Source: Pseudomonadota bacterium (GTDB lineage: Bacteria; Desulfobacterota; Desulfobulbia; Desulfobulbales; Desulfocapsaceae). From it: a DNA stretch of 64,000 nucleotides. Location of the stretch: contig JAEYNP010000039.1 of NCBI GenBank assembly GCA_023412495.1, positions 230,782-294,781 of the forward strand, read 5' to 3'. Under the pieces are notes generated by a model. That model was not told the origin of the DNA and did not search any database. It saw only the letters and a program-made list of their open reading frames with translations. Below are positions 14,945 through 26,800 of this stretch, one piece after another (the stretch's first letter is position 1; each line of letters opens with the position of its first letter). A program made the translations under genes and the position numbers.

Positions 14945-16942
14945 TCAGAACCGGTACGAGGCGATAAGATATACCTGGTGCACTTCGTAATCCCTGTCCA
15001 GCCCGGCCCCGCTGAGGAAGACGGTTCCGGATCGATAGGTGAAGTTGTCGTATCGCCAGTCGTCGAGGTTGGATTTCTCGTAGGCGTAACCGAGGGTGGC
15101 CGACCAGTGGTTGTCGATCCGGTAGATGCCTTTGGCCACGGCCCTGGTCTTGTAGTAGTCGTCTGCCTCGGTCAAGGTCCCGAGCGGCGCCCCGGCGGCA
15201 GCCGAACGGGCAAAATCGATGTTGCCGTCGACCAACTGGTAATCCGCCATGACGACCAGATCCAACCTGGCCATGATCGGGATGTTCGCGTCGGCCCCGA
15301 TGACGAAGAAGTCGTAGTCGAACTCCTCGCTCCAGTTGAAGTTCGTGGACGTGGTCGGCAGCGTCGGATCGGCGCCGCCCGGATTGTACCGACGCGAATC
15401 GAACTCGCTCTCGGTATACTCATAGCCGGCATAGGCGTGCAGCTTTGCCTTCGCCGGCAGCTGCATGCCGGCATCGGCGTAGATCTCATGCCGCTGGTCC
15501 TGCTGCAGCCCCAGCAGCGAAGCATCGTAGTCGTCGAACACCAGCGCATAGCTTAGTCCCAGAGTGAGGTTCTCAAGCGGGTTCATATCGAATTCCACCT
15601 TGGCTTTGTATCGATCCTTGGAGGCGTAGTCGAAGGGAGTGAAAAAGGCCCGGATCAAGCCATCTCCTTCCAGGTCTTCCGGTTCGAAATCGGAATCGGA
15701 ATCGCGATTGAGATATTCCAGCCGCAACTTGGCCGTAACCCAGTCGATCGCGGTATTTTTGATTTCGCCGAAGACCAGGTTGTCGTAGGTCGTGTCGGCA
15801 TCGTCCCTGGTCCGGTCGGTGCCGCTGAACTCGTATCCTCCCGTGAGCTTATTGGCTCTGTCCAATCGGTAACCCACGTCGAGCCCCGCCTGATGTTTGT
15901 CGTACTCCAGCAGATGGTTGCTCCGGATCTCCCCTTCGGTTTCCACGGTGATGTGTTCCGACTTGTTGTCGCGATCGATATAGTTGTAGAACAGGCGGGT
16001 GTCGAGCATCTTGCTCCACTGGCTGGTCAACGCCGCGCTTCCCCGGATGTAGCGGATATCGCCGTCGAAGTCATCATCCCCCGTGGGCGAAGGTTGCGTC
16101 AGATACTGGCCGAACTCAGGCTCGCTGACATGATGGTTGTAGGCGGCCTTCAGGGCCAGCAGACTCTCCATCGGCAAGCGCTGCGTGAGGCGCGCGCCGA
16201 GATTATAGGCATAGTTGTCGGCGGGCATGCTGAACTCCTCGACCTGGCTGCCGAACCTCAAGGTCAGGAGTTCGTTGTCGTTTTCGAAATAGCTGTATCC
16301 GGCGTTCAATACCGCTGTGGTTTCCCTGCTGCGGTAGCCGGACTCGAGCATGGTCGTGTAGGTGGTGTAATCGACCGGCATCGGCAGCTCGAAAGTTGCC
16401 GTTTCAACGAACATGCCACGCGGCACGATGCCCTCCCTGCGCTGCTGATCTGCGGAGATTTTGAAATAAAACGGATTTTGTATAGTATCGACGGTGATAT
16501 CGGCCCCGAGGGTTTTGACCTCGATATCGTAATCGAAGGGCGTCCAGGCGCTGACCGGCGGCACGGGATTCGGTACGACCAGGACATCGCTGCCGATCCC
16601 GGAGGCCGGAGACAAGGCATCGTAAGAAAGCCGGTGCGTCAGTTCATCATAGAAAATCTCACCCTTGAATACACCGAAGACGCCGCCCCGCAGGTTGTAG
16701 TACTGATCATCAAGAAACGGATTCTCGACCGATGCACCCAAGAACCAGGTTTCGTTATCTATCAGTATGTCGGCGCTGCCGAACAACCCGTCGCTCTTAT
16801 CGCGGTATTCGTCGAATCGCGCGCTTTCCTCATTGAAATCGTTGACCCGAACGCCCAGGTTGACTTCCCCGCCGACCTCGGCGGAACAGGGCGCTGGTAA
16901 AGCAATCGGCAAAGCGAAGATCATGAGTATCAGCCGTTTCAT
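14945..16942 (-). CDS. MtrB/PioB-family outer-membrane beta-barrel porin
   Basis: Protein of 665 aa with a signal peptide (MKRLILMIFALPIALPAPCSA) and a long array of alternating aromatic beta-strands ending in the outer-membrane signature VYLIASYRF. Acidic turns such as DDDFDGD and DSDSDFEPED are typical of the large barrel that sheathes a decaheme cytochrome in MtrAB and PioAB conduits. Start: ATG ATG follows AAGGAGG; the second ATG (16942) has the better spacing. It is directly downstream of the decaheme gene (11 bp). The barrel should carry electrons across the outer membrane together with that cytochrome. No extracellular MtrC-like cytochrome is in the window. Confidence 0.9.
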   Translation of the reverse strand: MKRLILMIFALPIALPAPCSAEVGGEVNLGVRVNDFNEESARFDEYRDKSDGLFGSADILIDNETWFLGASVENPFLDDQYYNLRGGVFGVFKGEIFYDELTHRLSYDALSPASGIGSDVLVVPNPVPPVSAWTPFDYDIEVKTLGADITVDTIQNPFYFKISADQQRREGIVPRGMFVETATFELPMPVDYTTYTTMLESGYRSRETTAVLNAGYSYFENDNELLTLRFGSQVEEFSMPADNYAYNLGARLTQRLPMESLLALKAAYNHHVSEPEFGQYLTQPSPTGDDDFDGDIRYIRGSAALTSQWSKMLDTRLFYNYIDRDNKSEHITVETEGEIRSNHLLEYDKHQAGLDVGYRLDRANKLTGGYEFSGTDRTRDDADTTYDNLVFGEIKNTAIDWVTAKLRLEYLNRDSDSDFEPEDLEGDGLIRAFFTPFDYASKDRYKAKVEFDMNPLENLTLGLSYALVFDDYDASLLGLQQDQRHEIYADAGMQLPAKAKLHAYAGYEYTESEFDSRRYNPGGADPTLPTTSTNFNWSEEFDYDFFVIGADANIPIMARLDLVVMADYQLVDGNIDFARSAAAGAPLGTLTEADDYYKTRAVAKGIYRIDNHWSATLGYAYEKSNLDDWRYDNFTYRSGTVFLSGAGLDRDYEVHQVYLIASYRF

Positions 16943-16953
16943 CATTATCCTCC

Positions 16954-17847
16954 TTATCGAACAAAGCGCAGGCCGAAACCTTGCGGGGAATTGGAGCCAT
17001 GAATGGCCGAATGGCAACGGAGACATTCAAAGCGGCTGGTAAATGAGGCGGTGCTGTCGTAAGGCGTGCCGGGGTGACGCGACCAGTCGTGACAGTTCTG
17101 GCAGAGCTGCGGTATCCGGTCGGTCAAGAGTCGCCCGTGGTAGCTGCCATGGACCTCGTGACAGCTCTGGCAGTTTTCCTCGACCGGGGCATGCTCCCAG
17201 ACCCAGGGACCGCGTTTGTCCGCATGGCACCTGAAGCACAGCTCGCGGGCATCGTCGGCCTTGACCATGTATTTGTTCAGGCTGCCGTGCGGCGCATGGC
17301 AGGAGGTACAGCGGATCTTGCCCTCCTGGATCGGATGATGCGAGCGCTTGTTCGTGTCGATCCTGATGTCCCGGTGACATTCGAAACAGGCCTCGGGATC
17401 CCTGGGTTTCTGCCTGCCGCCGACATGGAGGTCATGACAGGAATCGCAGGAGACGTCGTTGCGTTTGTGAACACCCTGGTCCCACAGATCCATGCCCGGC
17501 GTCCGTTCATGGCAGGTGAGGCATCTGGCCGATCTGGCCTCCGGATCGACACTTTTGTCAAAGGTGAAGATGTCGACGCCGCGGCCGCCGCCCTTTTCGA
17601 CATGGGCCGCTCCGGCACCGTGGCAGGTTTCACAGGCATCCTGCGCCGCAGGTCCTTTTATCGATTCTTTGGAATGAACGGACTTGGCATAACTTTCATA
17701 TTGTTTTTCATGGCATTCCTTGCAGGTTTCCGCACCGATGAAACCCTTCTCCTCAGCCCCTCGCGTGTACTCGCTCTTTGCCGGCAACACAAAGAGCACC
17801 AGCAGGCTCAGGGGGAAGAGAAACATAACAATGTGTTTTCTAGTCAT
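16954..17847 (-). CDS. Decaheme c-type cytochrome, MtrA/DmsE type
   Basis: Periplasmic multiheme cytochrome of 297 aa: a signal peptide (hydrophobic core about 6-22, cleavage near PAKS) followed by ten CXXCH heme sites (CKECH, CETCH, CLTCH, CDSCH, CFECH, CTSCH, CFRCH, CQSCH, CQNCH, CLRCH). Many extra His residues could act as distal ligands. Size and heme count match the MtrA/DmsE/PioA family, which inserts in the MtrB-type barrel. The ATG at 17847 follows GGAGG. It lies between the FGE-like gene and the porin gene in one leftward operon. Confidence 0.95.
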   Translation of the reverse strand: MTRKHIVMFLFPLSLLVLFVLPAKSEYTRGAEEKGFIGAETCKECHEKQYESYAKSVHSKESIKGPAAQDACETCHGAGAAHVEKGGGRGVDIFTFDKSVDPEARSARCLTCHERTPGMDLWDQGVHKRNDVSCDSCHDLHVGGRQKPRDPEACFECHRDIRIDTNKRSHHPIQEGKIRCTSCHAPHGSLNKYMVKADDARELCFRCHADKRGPWVWEHAPVEENCQSCHEVHGSYHGRLLTDRIPQLCQNCHDWSRHPGTPYDSTASFTSRFECLRCHSAIHGSNSPQGFGLRFVR

Positions 17848-17895
17848 AGGGCCTCCAGGATATCTTGATTATCGGCATGTATTTGCTGTTGCAGT

Positions 17896-18726
17896 CTATT
17901 TCACAGTCTTCACCAGACGCAGGCCGAGGGCGTGGTGGCCGAAATCCGGCGAAAGCCCCACGCGATGAGAGCTTCTTATTCCCAAAGGACCATTGCTCCA
18001 CCCGCCGCCGCGCATAACCCTGTACTCGCCGGATCCCCGATAGACCGGATTGTCTTTCGGCAGTTTGCCGTAAGCCTCGCTGTTGTACACGTCCTCGCAC
18101 CATTCCCAGGTATTTCCCAAGATATCGTACAAGCCGAAGTCATTCGGTTTGAAGCTGCCCACGGGCGCCGCGACAACGTGCCCGTCATCGCAGACGAACG
18201 CCGTCCACTTCGGCCTTTTTGCCTTCGCCGACAGGTCGGCCACGTTGGCATACGTGCAGGCCTGGTCGGGATCATCGCCCCAGAAGCGGGATGCGGTCGA
18301 ACCTGCCCGGGCGGCATACTCCCACTCCGCCTCGGTCGGCAACCGATAATTCTGGCCGGATTTCTCGGAGAGCCATGCGGCGAAAGCAACTCCATCCATC
18401 CAGGAAACATTGACGACAGGCTGCTTGTCTTCGTCAAGATTCATTCCGTCTGAGGAGCCGCTGTTGTGATCTTTTTTGAATTTTTTGAATTGTTCGTTGG
18501 TGACTTCGTATTTGCCGATATAAAAATCATCGACGCACACTTCATGAACAGGGCGTTCGTTGGGATCACCCTCTCCAGAGGAATCTCCCATGGTGAAGCA
18601 ACCTCCTTTGATCAAAACAAATTCCATCCCGGTCGAGGGATCAACATCGGCAGTTTCTGCAACGGATACAACAGGATAGGCAAAAAACAAAAGAAACAGC
18701 AGTTCGCGGGGCTTCGTGAAAATCAT
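17896..18726 (-). CDS. Exported formylglycine-generating-enzyme (SUMF1) family protein
   Basis: Protein of 276 aa with a signal peptide (MIFTKPRELLFLLFFAYP then SVAET). The FGE-sulfatase domain shows FVLIKGGCFTMGD, YEVTNEQFKKF, RLPTEAEWEYAARAG, YANVAD, GNTWEWCEDVY and RVMRGGGW. The copper-binding cysteine pair of true formylglycine-generating enzymes is not evident, so it may be one of the many SUMF1-like proteins of other function. Start: ATG 18726 has GGAGG 5 bp away; upstream ATGs lack it. It is the first gene of the operon with the decaheme cytochrome (48 bp gap), so a periplasmic role linked to that conduit is inferred. Confidence 0.85.
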   Translation of the reverse strand: MIFTKPRELLFLLFFAYPVVSVAETADVDPSTGMEFVLIKGGCFTMGDSSGEGDPNERPVHEVCVDDFYIGKYEVTNEQFKKFKKDHNSGSSDGMNLDEDKQPVVNVSWMDGVAFAAWLSEKSGQNYRLPTEAEWEYAARAGSTASRFWGDDPDQACTYANVADLSAKAKRPKWTAFVCDDGHVVAAPVGSFKPNDFGLYDILGNTWEWCEDVYNSEAYGKLPKDNPVYRGSGEYRVMRGGGWSNGPLGIRSSHRVGLSPDFGHHALGLRLVKTVK

Positions 18727-18942
18727 CTGCACCTCCTCCATTTCATTTGATTTATCTTCAACATGCCTTTTCGACCCATTTACGGAGTCGTAAAGACTGC
18801 GTTTTACAAGCCAAATATGAAATGATGCCAAGCAGGGTAATGCGTTCCCTGCAACTTCTAGTTTTCAGGAATTGCAGAATAAAACGCCTCCGGCATTGGA
18901 GGAGCATACACGACAGGAACGATAAGAAATTATGACATGAAT

Positions 18943-18972
18943 ACTATACTATTTTTATGGATGTATAGTCAA
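18943..18972 (-). promoter_or_regulatory. Candidate promoter of the FGE-cytochrome-porin operon
   Basis: On the minus strand TTGACT (18967-18972) and TATAGT (18943-18948) are separated by 18 bp, giving a leader of about 210 bases before the ATG at 18726. The rest of the 18727-19035 gap is AT-rich and holds no gene that I can support. Confidence 0.45.
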
Positions 18973-19035
18973 ACATTGAATAGACAGGATGAATCTTAAT
19001 AAGATGCTGACTCATTACCGATTTAATCTTTTCGA

Positions 19036-19983
19036 TCACCCCCGGCGGTCACACTTCCTGCTTGACCGTGGATTGGAATTCAGGAGGATTCCGGTGGCTA
19101 TGAGCAGGCAGCCGGCCAGATGGTGAAGATGCAGCGGTTCACTGAGAAAACCTGCCGCCAGCAGCACCGAACTGGCCGGCATGGCCGCCGTGGCCGCCCC
19201 GGCGGTGGCGCCGCTCACCCGGCCGACCGCCGAGGTCCACAGCAGATAGGCGATCACCGTGGCGAAGACGCCGTAATAGAGGATGGCAAGCAGCGCCGAC
19301 GGCGACACCGTCTCCCTCAGGCGGAAGAGATCCCAGGCGGCGGGCACCGCCAATAGTATGAGGCTGCAGAAGATCAGCACGGCGGTGTTGACGGTGGCCG
19401 AGACCGACGTGGCTATCTGCTTGCGGCAAATGGTGAAGAGGGCCTCGCAGACTACCGCCGCCCCGACCAGCAGGCTGCCGATCAGACTGCCGTCCCCTCC
19501 CTCCTTCGTCGTAAAGACGTTGATGACGATACAACCGGCCATGGCCAGGATCACACCCGCGGCTGACCGGATCGAAAGTCTTTCTCCCAGAAGCGCCAGG
19601 CTGAGCAGGGCCAGGACCGCAGGCGTGGTGCCGGTGATGATCCCGGCCTGAATCGCGCCTGTCGAGCGCAGGCCGTACAGGGTGAAGACCCGAAAGAGGA
19701 CGATCCCGCACAGGCCCTGGAGAAAAAGGTAGAACCACTCCCGGCCGGTCAGCAGCCGGATTTCGGAAAACCTTCCGATCATCAGCGGGATCATGCAGGC
19801 AAAGGCCACCAACAACGAGCCGAAGGCGGCAAGGAACACAGGCATGCTCGCCACCAGCATTTTACCCACCACAACCGAACTCCCCGCAAGCGACATCGCC
19901 CCGATCAACATGGCTACCGCTTTTAGCCCCTCATATCGATGACTCCGGGCTCTCTCATTAACCAAGTGCCTTATTTGGTCCAT
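19036..19983 (-). CDS. DMT superfamily transporter, EamA type
   Basis: Inner-membrane transporter of 315 aa with ten predicted helices in two EamA repeats (about 20-150 and 170-305). The family exports amino acids or other small metabolites by proton exchange. Repeat-typical motifs are AALLSLALLGERLS-like TPAVLALLSLALLGE in the first half and PASSVLLAAGFLSEPL in the second. The ATG at 19983 has GGAGG 8 bp upstream. It is divergent from a MocR regulator gene with 132 bp between; MocR regulators often control an adjacent transporter, so the regulator likely controls this gene. The substrate is unknown. Confidence 0.9.
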   Translation of the reverse strand: MDQIRHLVNERARSHRYEGLKAVAMLIGAMSLAGSSVVVGKMLVASMPVFLAAFGSLLVAFACMIPLMIGRFSEIRLLTGREWFYLFLQGLCGIVLFRVFTLYGLRSTGAIQAGIITGTTPAVLALLSLALLGERLSIRSAAGVILAMAGCIVINVFTTKEGGDGSLIGSLLVGAAVVCEALFTICRKQIATSVSATVNTAVLIFCSLILLAVPAAWDLFRLRETVSPSALLAILYYGVFATVIAYLLWTSAVGRVSGATAGAATAAMPASSVLLAAGFLSEPLHLHHLAGCLLIATGILLNSNPRSSRKCDRRG

Positions 19984-20115
19984 CTTTTTTACCCTCCGGA
20001 TAATTTTTCTTCATTCTAGTCCCGGAAAGTGGTTTGCAACAGAGCCACCTTGAGGTAATTTCGATGGTACCAATTTTTTCTCTCTTCCGCTCCGCCATCA
20101 ACCGCGAGGAGAACC
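19984..20115. promoter_or_regulatory. Divergent control region between EamA and MocR genes
   Basis: This 132-bp spacer must hold both promoters. GTGG (20029-20032) and CCAC (20045-20048) form a short dyad spaced 12 bp, and a GGTACC palindrome lies at about 20066. MocR proteins commonly bind direct or inverted repeats here; the exact site cannot be fixed from one sequence. Confidence 0.3.
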
Positions 20116-21546
20116 GTGCCTCCCTGGCTGCATATCGATAATCAATCCCCGGTGCCGATGATCCGTCAGCTTTACGGCAGGATCCGCGAGGCGATCCTCG
20201 CCGGCCGGCTGGCTCCCGGCAGCCGCCTGCCGGCGAGCCGCGAGCTGGCGAGGGAGTTGCAGATCTCAAGAAATGTAGTGCTGGAGGCCTACGATCTGCT
20301 CTACGCAGAGGGTTTTCTCTCGGCCCGGCAGGGCGCCGGCACCTTTGTGGCCGAGGGCGCCGCCTTCCCCGGCCGCTGCCCCCGACAGGAACCGCCCGCG
20401 GCGGAAAAGGTGACCATGGGCTACGACTGCCCGCCCGGCATCATCAACTTTCGCGCGGGTACCCCGAACCTTGGCCTCTTTCCCAGGAAGCTGTGGCTGA
20501 AGATGCAGCGGGAAGCGCTAATGCTGCCCTCGGAGGAAATGCTGGCCTACGGCCATCCCGAAGGGCGCCGCGAGCTGAGGGAGGCCATTTGCCGGTACGT
20601 GGTCACCCAGCGGGAGGTGAACTGCCACCCGGACCAGATCGTCATCACCGGCGGAACCACCCAGGCCATCGGCATCGCCTGTCAGCTGCTGCTCGGCAGG
20701 CGTCGCGATGCGGTCCTGGAGGATCCCATCACCCGGGATATCCAGCTGATCGTGCAGAGCCACGGCGGCCTCATTCATCCGGTACCGGTGGACAGCGACG
20801 GGATGCAGACCGCGCAGCTGCCGGACTCGCGCTCCCCGGCCTTCCCGGCTTTTATCTACGTCACCCCCTCCCATCAGTTCCCCATCGGCGGCACGCTGCC
20901 GATCCAGCGGCGCATCGAGCTGCTCAACTATGCCGAGAAAACCGGGGCCTATATCATCGAGGACGACTACGACAGCGAATTCCGCTTCGACGGGCCGCCG
21001 CTCAGCTCCCTCCACGGGCTGCACCCCGAGCGGGTGGTCTACATCGGCACCTTCAGCAAGACCCTCTGCCCGGCCATCCGCATCGGCTATCTGGTCCTGC
21101 CGGCCCCTCTCATAAGCCTCGGTCGGAGCCGCAAGTGGCAGAGCGACCTGCACAACGAGGTGACGAGCCAGCTGACGCTGGCCCGGTTCATCGCCGAGGG
21201 CGCCTATCTCCGGCACGTGGGCAGGATGCGCAAGCACTACCACGAAAGAAGAAAGGGCGTGGTCCGGGCACTGGCGGTCCATTTCGGGGATCGGGCGGAG
21301 GTCATGGGCAGCGCCGCCGGTCTGCACCTCGTCGCCCGTTTCCCGGGCCGGCAGTTTGCCGAAAGCTTCTTTGCCGAAACCGTCGCCGCCGGCGCCAGAT
21401 TCTATCCGGTCGAGACCCACGCCATCGTCCCCGGCCGGCATCTGGACAAGCTGCTGATCGGCTACGGCAATCTTGAACGGGAAGCAATAGCCTCAGGGAT
21501 CGCCATCCTGGCCGAGGTTCTCGGGCGGCAAGCTTCTTCCCCGTAG
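20116..21546 (+). CDS. MocR-type transcriptional regulator (GntR HTH plus aminotransferase fold)
   Basis: Chimeric regulator of 476 aa. The N-terminal GntR winged helix (about 8-78; GRIREAILAGRLAPGSRLPASRELARELQ region) is joined by a linker to a fold-type I aminotransferase domain (about 105-470). The PLP lysine is Lys315 in GTFSKTLCP, and the cofactor-site motifs YVTPSHQFP and EDDYDSEF are present. Such proteins sense PLP or an amino-group ligand and rarely act as enzymes. The start is a GTG at 20116 after GAGGAGAACC. It is divergent from the EamA gene, its likely target. GabR, PdxR or TauR-like specificity cannot be told. Confidence 0.93.
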   Translation: MPPWLHIDNQSPVPMIRQLYGRIREAILAGRLAPGSRLPASRELARELQISRNVVLEAYDLLYAEGFLSARQGAGTFVAEGAAFPGRCPRQEPPAAEKVTMGYDCPPGIINFRAGTPNLGLFPRKLWLKMQREALMLPSEEMLAYGHPEGRRELREAICRYVVTQREVNCHPDQIVITGGTTQAIGIACQLLLGRRRDAVLEDPITRDIQLIVQSHGGLIHPVPVDSDGMQTAQLPDSRSPAFPAFIYVTPSHQFPIGGTLPIQRRIELLNYAEKTGAYIIEDDYDSEFRFDGPPLSSLHGLHPERVVYIGTFSKTLCPAIRIGYLVLPAPLISLGRSRKWQSDLHNEVTSQLTLARFIAEGAYLRHVGRMRKHYHERRKGVVRALAVHFGDRAEVMGSAAGLHLVARFPGRQFAESFFAETVAAGARFYPVETHAIVPGRHLDKLLIGYGNLEREAIASGIAILAEVLGRQASSP

Positions 21547-21672
21547 GGTCGCCGCACATCTGGGAGACTCCTCCCCTAATCCGATTGTATTACACATCGA
21601 ATCCAAAAACGGTTCAAGAAAAGTAACGGACGAATGCAGTTTCCCGCATTTCGCCGCGCCCAGAAAAAGATA

Positions 21673-21701
21673 TTGACTTCAGTCCCTTCTTCTGCTAAAA
21701 A
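21673..21701 (+). promoter_or_regulatory. Promoter of tRNA-Gly
   Basis: TTGACT (21673-21678) and TAAAAA (21696-21701) are 17 bp apart, placing initiation about 20 bp before the mature tRNA 5' end at 21727. Apart from this and the tRNA, the 21547-22066 gap holds nothing I can support. Confidence 0.55.
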
Positions 21702-21726
21702 CCGCAACCGAAACAAACACTCACGA

Positions 21727-21801
<75 letters not shown>

Positions 21802-22066
21802 GCATCCTCCCCGGCTATCCTATCCGAAAAAAGCTCTTGGCTATCCGGCCAAAAACGGGTACCATGTACCAGCCAAATCACTGATAGAAGCACCGTCAGA
21901 TAGTTACTTCCTCTTAATTCCGGGCGTCTTTTTCCTTCCGGCAACGATCCGTTCGCCCATTCCAAAGACAGTAGATTCTCGCAGCGCTTTTATCGGCAAC
22001 CACAGTATCTTGCCGGCCGATTTCCGCCGTCGTTCGAAGCATCGGCTGCTCTCTGAAGGAGGTTCA

Positions 22067-23152
22067 ATGAAACGTCTCACTCTGCTACTCATGGTCTGTC
22101 TTTTCGCCACCCAGCCGGCCTGGGCCGGTCGCGCCAAACTGGACCCCATTGCCAAGGACCCGTACCTCTCGGCGCTGGTCATCGATGCCGACACCGGCAA
22201 TGTCCTGTTTTCCGAGCATCCCGAGCTGAAGGTCTACCCGGCCTCGGTGCTGAAAATGATGAATCTGCTGGTCGTCCTCGATCTGATCGAGCAGGGCAGG
22301 GTGAAGCTGGAGGATATGGTTCAGGTGACTCCGGAGGCATCCAAGATCGGCGGCTCGCAGGTTTATCTCGATCCGAAGGAACGTTTCACGGTGGACGATC
22401 TCCTTTACGCCCTGGCGGTCCAGTCCGCCAATGACGCGGCAGTGGCGCTCGCTATCCATGTGGCGGGTTCCAAGGAGGGATTCGTGGCCATGATGAACGA
22501 CAAGGCCGCGGCGCTTGGGATGAAGGATACGAAATTCCATTCGGTCCACGGTCTGCCGCCGTCGGAAGGTCAGCAGGTGGACCAGACCACGGCCAACGAC
22601 CTCGCCCTGCTCTGCCGGGCCCTGATCGCCCGGCCGAACGCCCTGAAGTATACCGGCACCAAGGAACGCCCCTTCCGGGAAGGCAAGTTCATCATGCGCA
22701 ATCATAACCACCTTCTTGGCTCGGTGGATGGCGTCGATGGCTTCAAGACCGGTTATTTCGAGGCGGGCGGCTTCTCGATCGCAACGACCGCCAAGAGAGG
22801 CGGAGTGAGGATCATCGCCATCGTCATGGGCAGCAAGGATCGCAAAGTCAGGGATGCCAAGACCAAGGAACTGCTGGCCATGGGCTTTGCGGCGGTGCCG
22901 CCGAAGCCGGATATGCCGACGATCGCCGACGCAGCCGAACCGGCCCCGGCCAAAGCCACCATCGCAGCCGCCCCGGACACCCCGGCGGCGCAGCAGGCGG
23001 CTTCAGCCCCGGCCCAGGAGTCGGCCAAGGCTTCCATGGGCGGCTGGAAGAGCTTTTTGGTCGGAGGCGCGGCCGGCTTCATGTTCTTCGGCCTGCTGAG
23101 CTTGATTCTCGGCAAGAGAGGCGCGGCGAAAAGAAAGCAAGGACTGCAATAA
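22067..23152 (+). CDS. dacA: D-alanyl-D-alanine carboxypeptidase (PBP5/6-like, S11)
   Basis: Trims the terminal D-Ala of peptidoglycan pentapeptides in the periplasm. The 361 aa begin with a signal peptide (MKRLTLLLMVCLFATQPAWA). The serine active site is S60-VLK63, followed by SAN at 120-122 and KTG at 227-229, so all three penicillin-binding motifs are present. The usual PBP5 beta C-terminal domain is missing: after about residue 285 there is an Ala/Pro-rich linker and then a hydrophobic anchor (about 337-356) with a basic tail. The ATG at 22067 follows GAAGGAGG. A bidirectional terminator separates it from convergent lon. Confidence 0.93.
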   Translation: MKRLTLLLMVCLFATQPAWAGRAKLDPIAKDPYLSALVIDADTGNVLFSEHPELKVYPASVLKMMNLLVVLDLIEQGRVKLEDMVQVTPEASKIGGSQVYLDPKERFTVDDLLYALAVQSANDAAVALAIHVAGSKEGFVAMMNDKAAALGMKDTKFHSVHGLPPSEGQQVDQTTANDLALLCRALIARPNALKYTGTKERPFREGKFIMRNHNHLLGSVDGVDGFKTGYFEAGGFSIATTAKRGGVRIIAIVMGSKDRKVRDAKTKELLAMGFAAVPPKPDMPTIADAAEPAPAKATIAAAPDTPAAQQAASAPAQESAKASMGGWKSFLVGGAAGFMFFGLLSLILGKRGAAKRKQGLQ

Positions 23153-23178
23153 GCAACAGTGTGTCATAAAAACGTAAA

Positions 23179-23209
23179 AGCCCCTGCATGGCCTGCAGGG
23201 GCTTTTTTT
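23179..23209. terminator. Bidirectional intrinsic terminator
   Basis: A 10-bp stem (23179-23188 with 23194-23203, loop TGGCC) is flanked by a T-run on the plus strand (23203-23209) and AAAA on the other side. It serves the convergent dacA and lon genes. Confidence 0.92.
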
Positions 23210-23234
23210 GTGCGCCAGGCACCGTCTCTTCGGA

Positions 23235-25673
<2,439 letters not shown>

Positions 25674-26053
25674 TCTTTCTCTCCTTGGTGAGTATCGGAC
25701 TGCTATTCGATAAAACGTAGAACCTACATTCAGTATAATTGCAAATTACAGGTAATGAACCGGCACTTGTCAAGCGTCATCGGACAATTTTCGAAAAGCA
25801 TTTCCCACCAAAGATAATCATTTGTAATTGAAAGCAAACACTTTTTCCGCGCCGGAGTCGCTTTCCGAAGCCATACGCATCGAAGCCGGGATGATCAATT
25901 CCCCGACCAGGCATGGAACGGCCGGGACATATCGACAGGGGCCCTTTATCTTGATCTCGACCCGACAGACCTTATTCTAATTTCACTTGAGATCGACTCA
26001 CGGCCTCAGCCGATTATCAATATACCATCATAACAATTGCGATAAGTGATAAA
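25674..26053. other. Divergent intergenic region, lon / nitroreductase
   Basis: A 380-bp gap that must hold both divergent promoters. For the plus strand, TTGATC (25951-25956) and TATTCT (25973-25978) with a 16-bp spacer are a weak candidate. For lon, a TATACT-like -10 occurs near 25730 on the minus strand without a convincing -35. I see no gene, repeat or small RNA signature in it. Confidence 0.4.
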
Positions 26054-26719
26054 ATGAACATCAGCGACGCCCTGCGCGAGCGCAAATCCACCCGCGCCTT
26101 TCTCGACAAACCCGTGGACCGCGACCGGATCATCCGAATCCTGCGGGCGGCCCGTCACGCACCCTCCGGCACCAATGCCCAGCCCTGGCAGGTCGCCGTC
26201 GTCAGCGGCAAAAGGAAGGAGGAGCTGAGCGGGATCCTTGGCCGTGCCTTTACCGAAAGCGGTCCAGGCGCCATGGATTACCACTACTACCCGGTCGACT
26301 GGCACGAACCGTACAAGAGCCGCCGGGTGGCCTGCGGCGCCCAGCTCTACACCGCCGTGGGGATCGACCGCCGGGACCGGGAGCGGCGTCTTGCCCAGTG
26401 GGCGGAAAACTACCGGGCCTTCGGAGCCCCGGTGATGCTCTTCTTCTTTCTCGATCCGGTGATGCAGAAGGGGTCCTTTCTCGACTACGGCATGTTTCTC
26501 CAGTCGGTGATGCTCGCAGCCCTCGAAGAGGGACTCGCCACCTGCGCCCAGGCGGCCCTGGGACAGTACCCGGAGCTCATAAAGAAATTTCTCGGCTACA
26601 GCCGGGAGACCACCCTCATCTGCGGTATGGCGCTCGGCTACGAAGACAAGGACGCCCCCATCAACGGGTACCGGACCCCGCGGGAGGAGGTGGCAATCTT
26701 CACCCGTTTCTTTGAATAA
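26054..26719 (+). CDS. Nitroreductase family protein
   Basis: FMN-dependent oxidoreductase of 221 aa. The N-terminal ISDALRERKSTRAF and the RHAPSGTNAQPWQ motif bind FMN phosphate and ring; the C-terminal SVMLAALEEGLATCAQAA and GMALGYEDKDAPINGYRTPREEV complete the fold. Family members reduce nitroaromatics, quinones or flavins with NAD(P)H; the true substrate is not predictable. The ATG at 26054 is preceded by GATAAGTGATAAA, a weak ribosome site. It is followed at 82 bp by a ferritin-like gene on the same strand. Confidence 0.9.
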   Translation: MNISDALRERKSTRAFLDKPVDRDRIIRILRAARHAPSGTNAQPWQVAVVSGKRKEELSGILGRAFTESGPGAMDYHYYPVDWHEPYKSRRVACGAQLYTAVGIDRRDRERRLAQWAENYRAFGAPVMLFFFLDPVMQKGSFLDYGMFLQSVMLAALEEGLATCAQAALGQYPELIKKFLGYSRETTLICGMALGYEDKDAPINGYRTPREEVAIFTRFFE

Positions 26720-26800
26720 AATCTTTATGTTGTCCGGAAAAATCCGATACAATGGGATGAACGTGCGACTTAATCTTTACCATTACACCTGGAGACTTCA

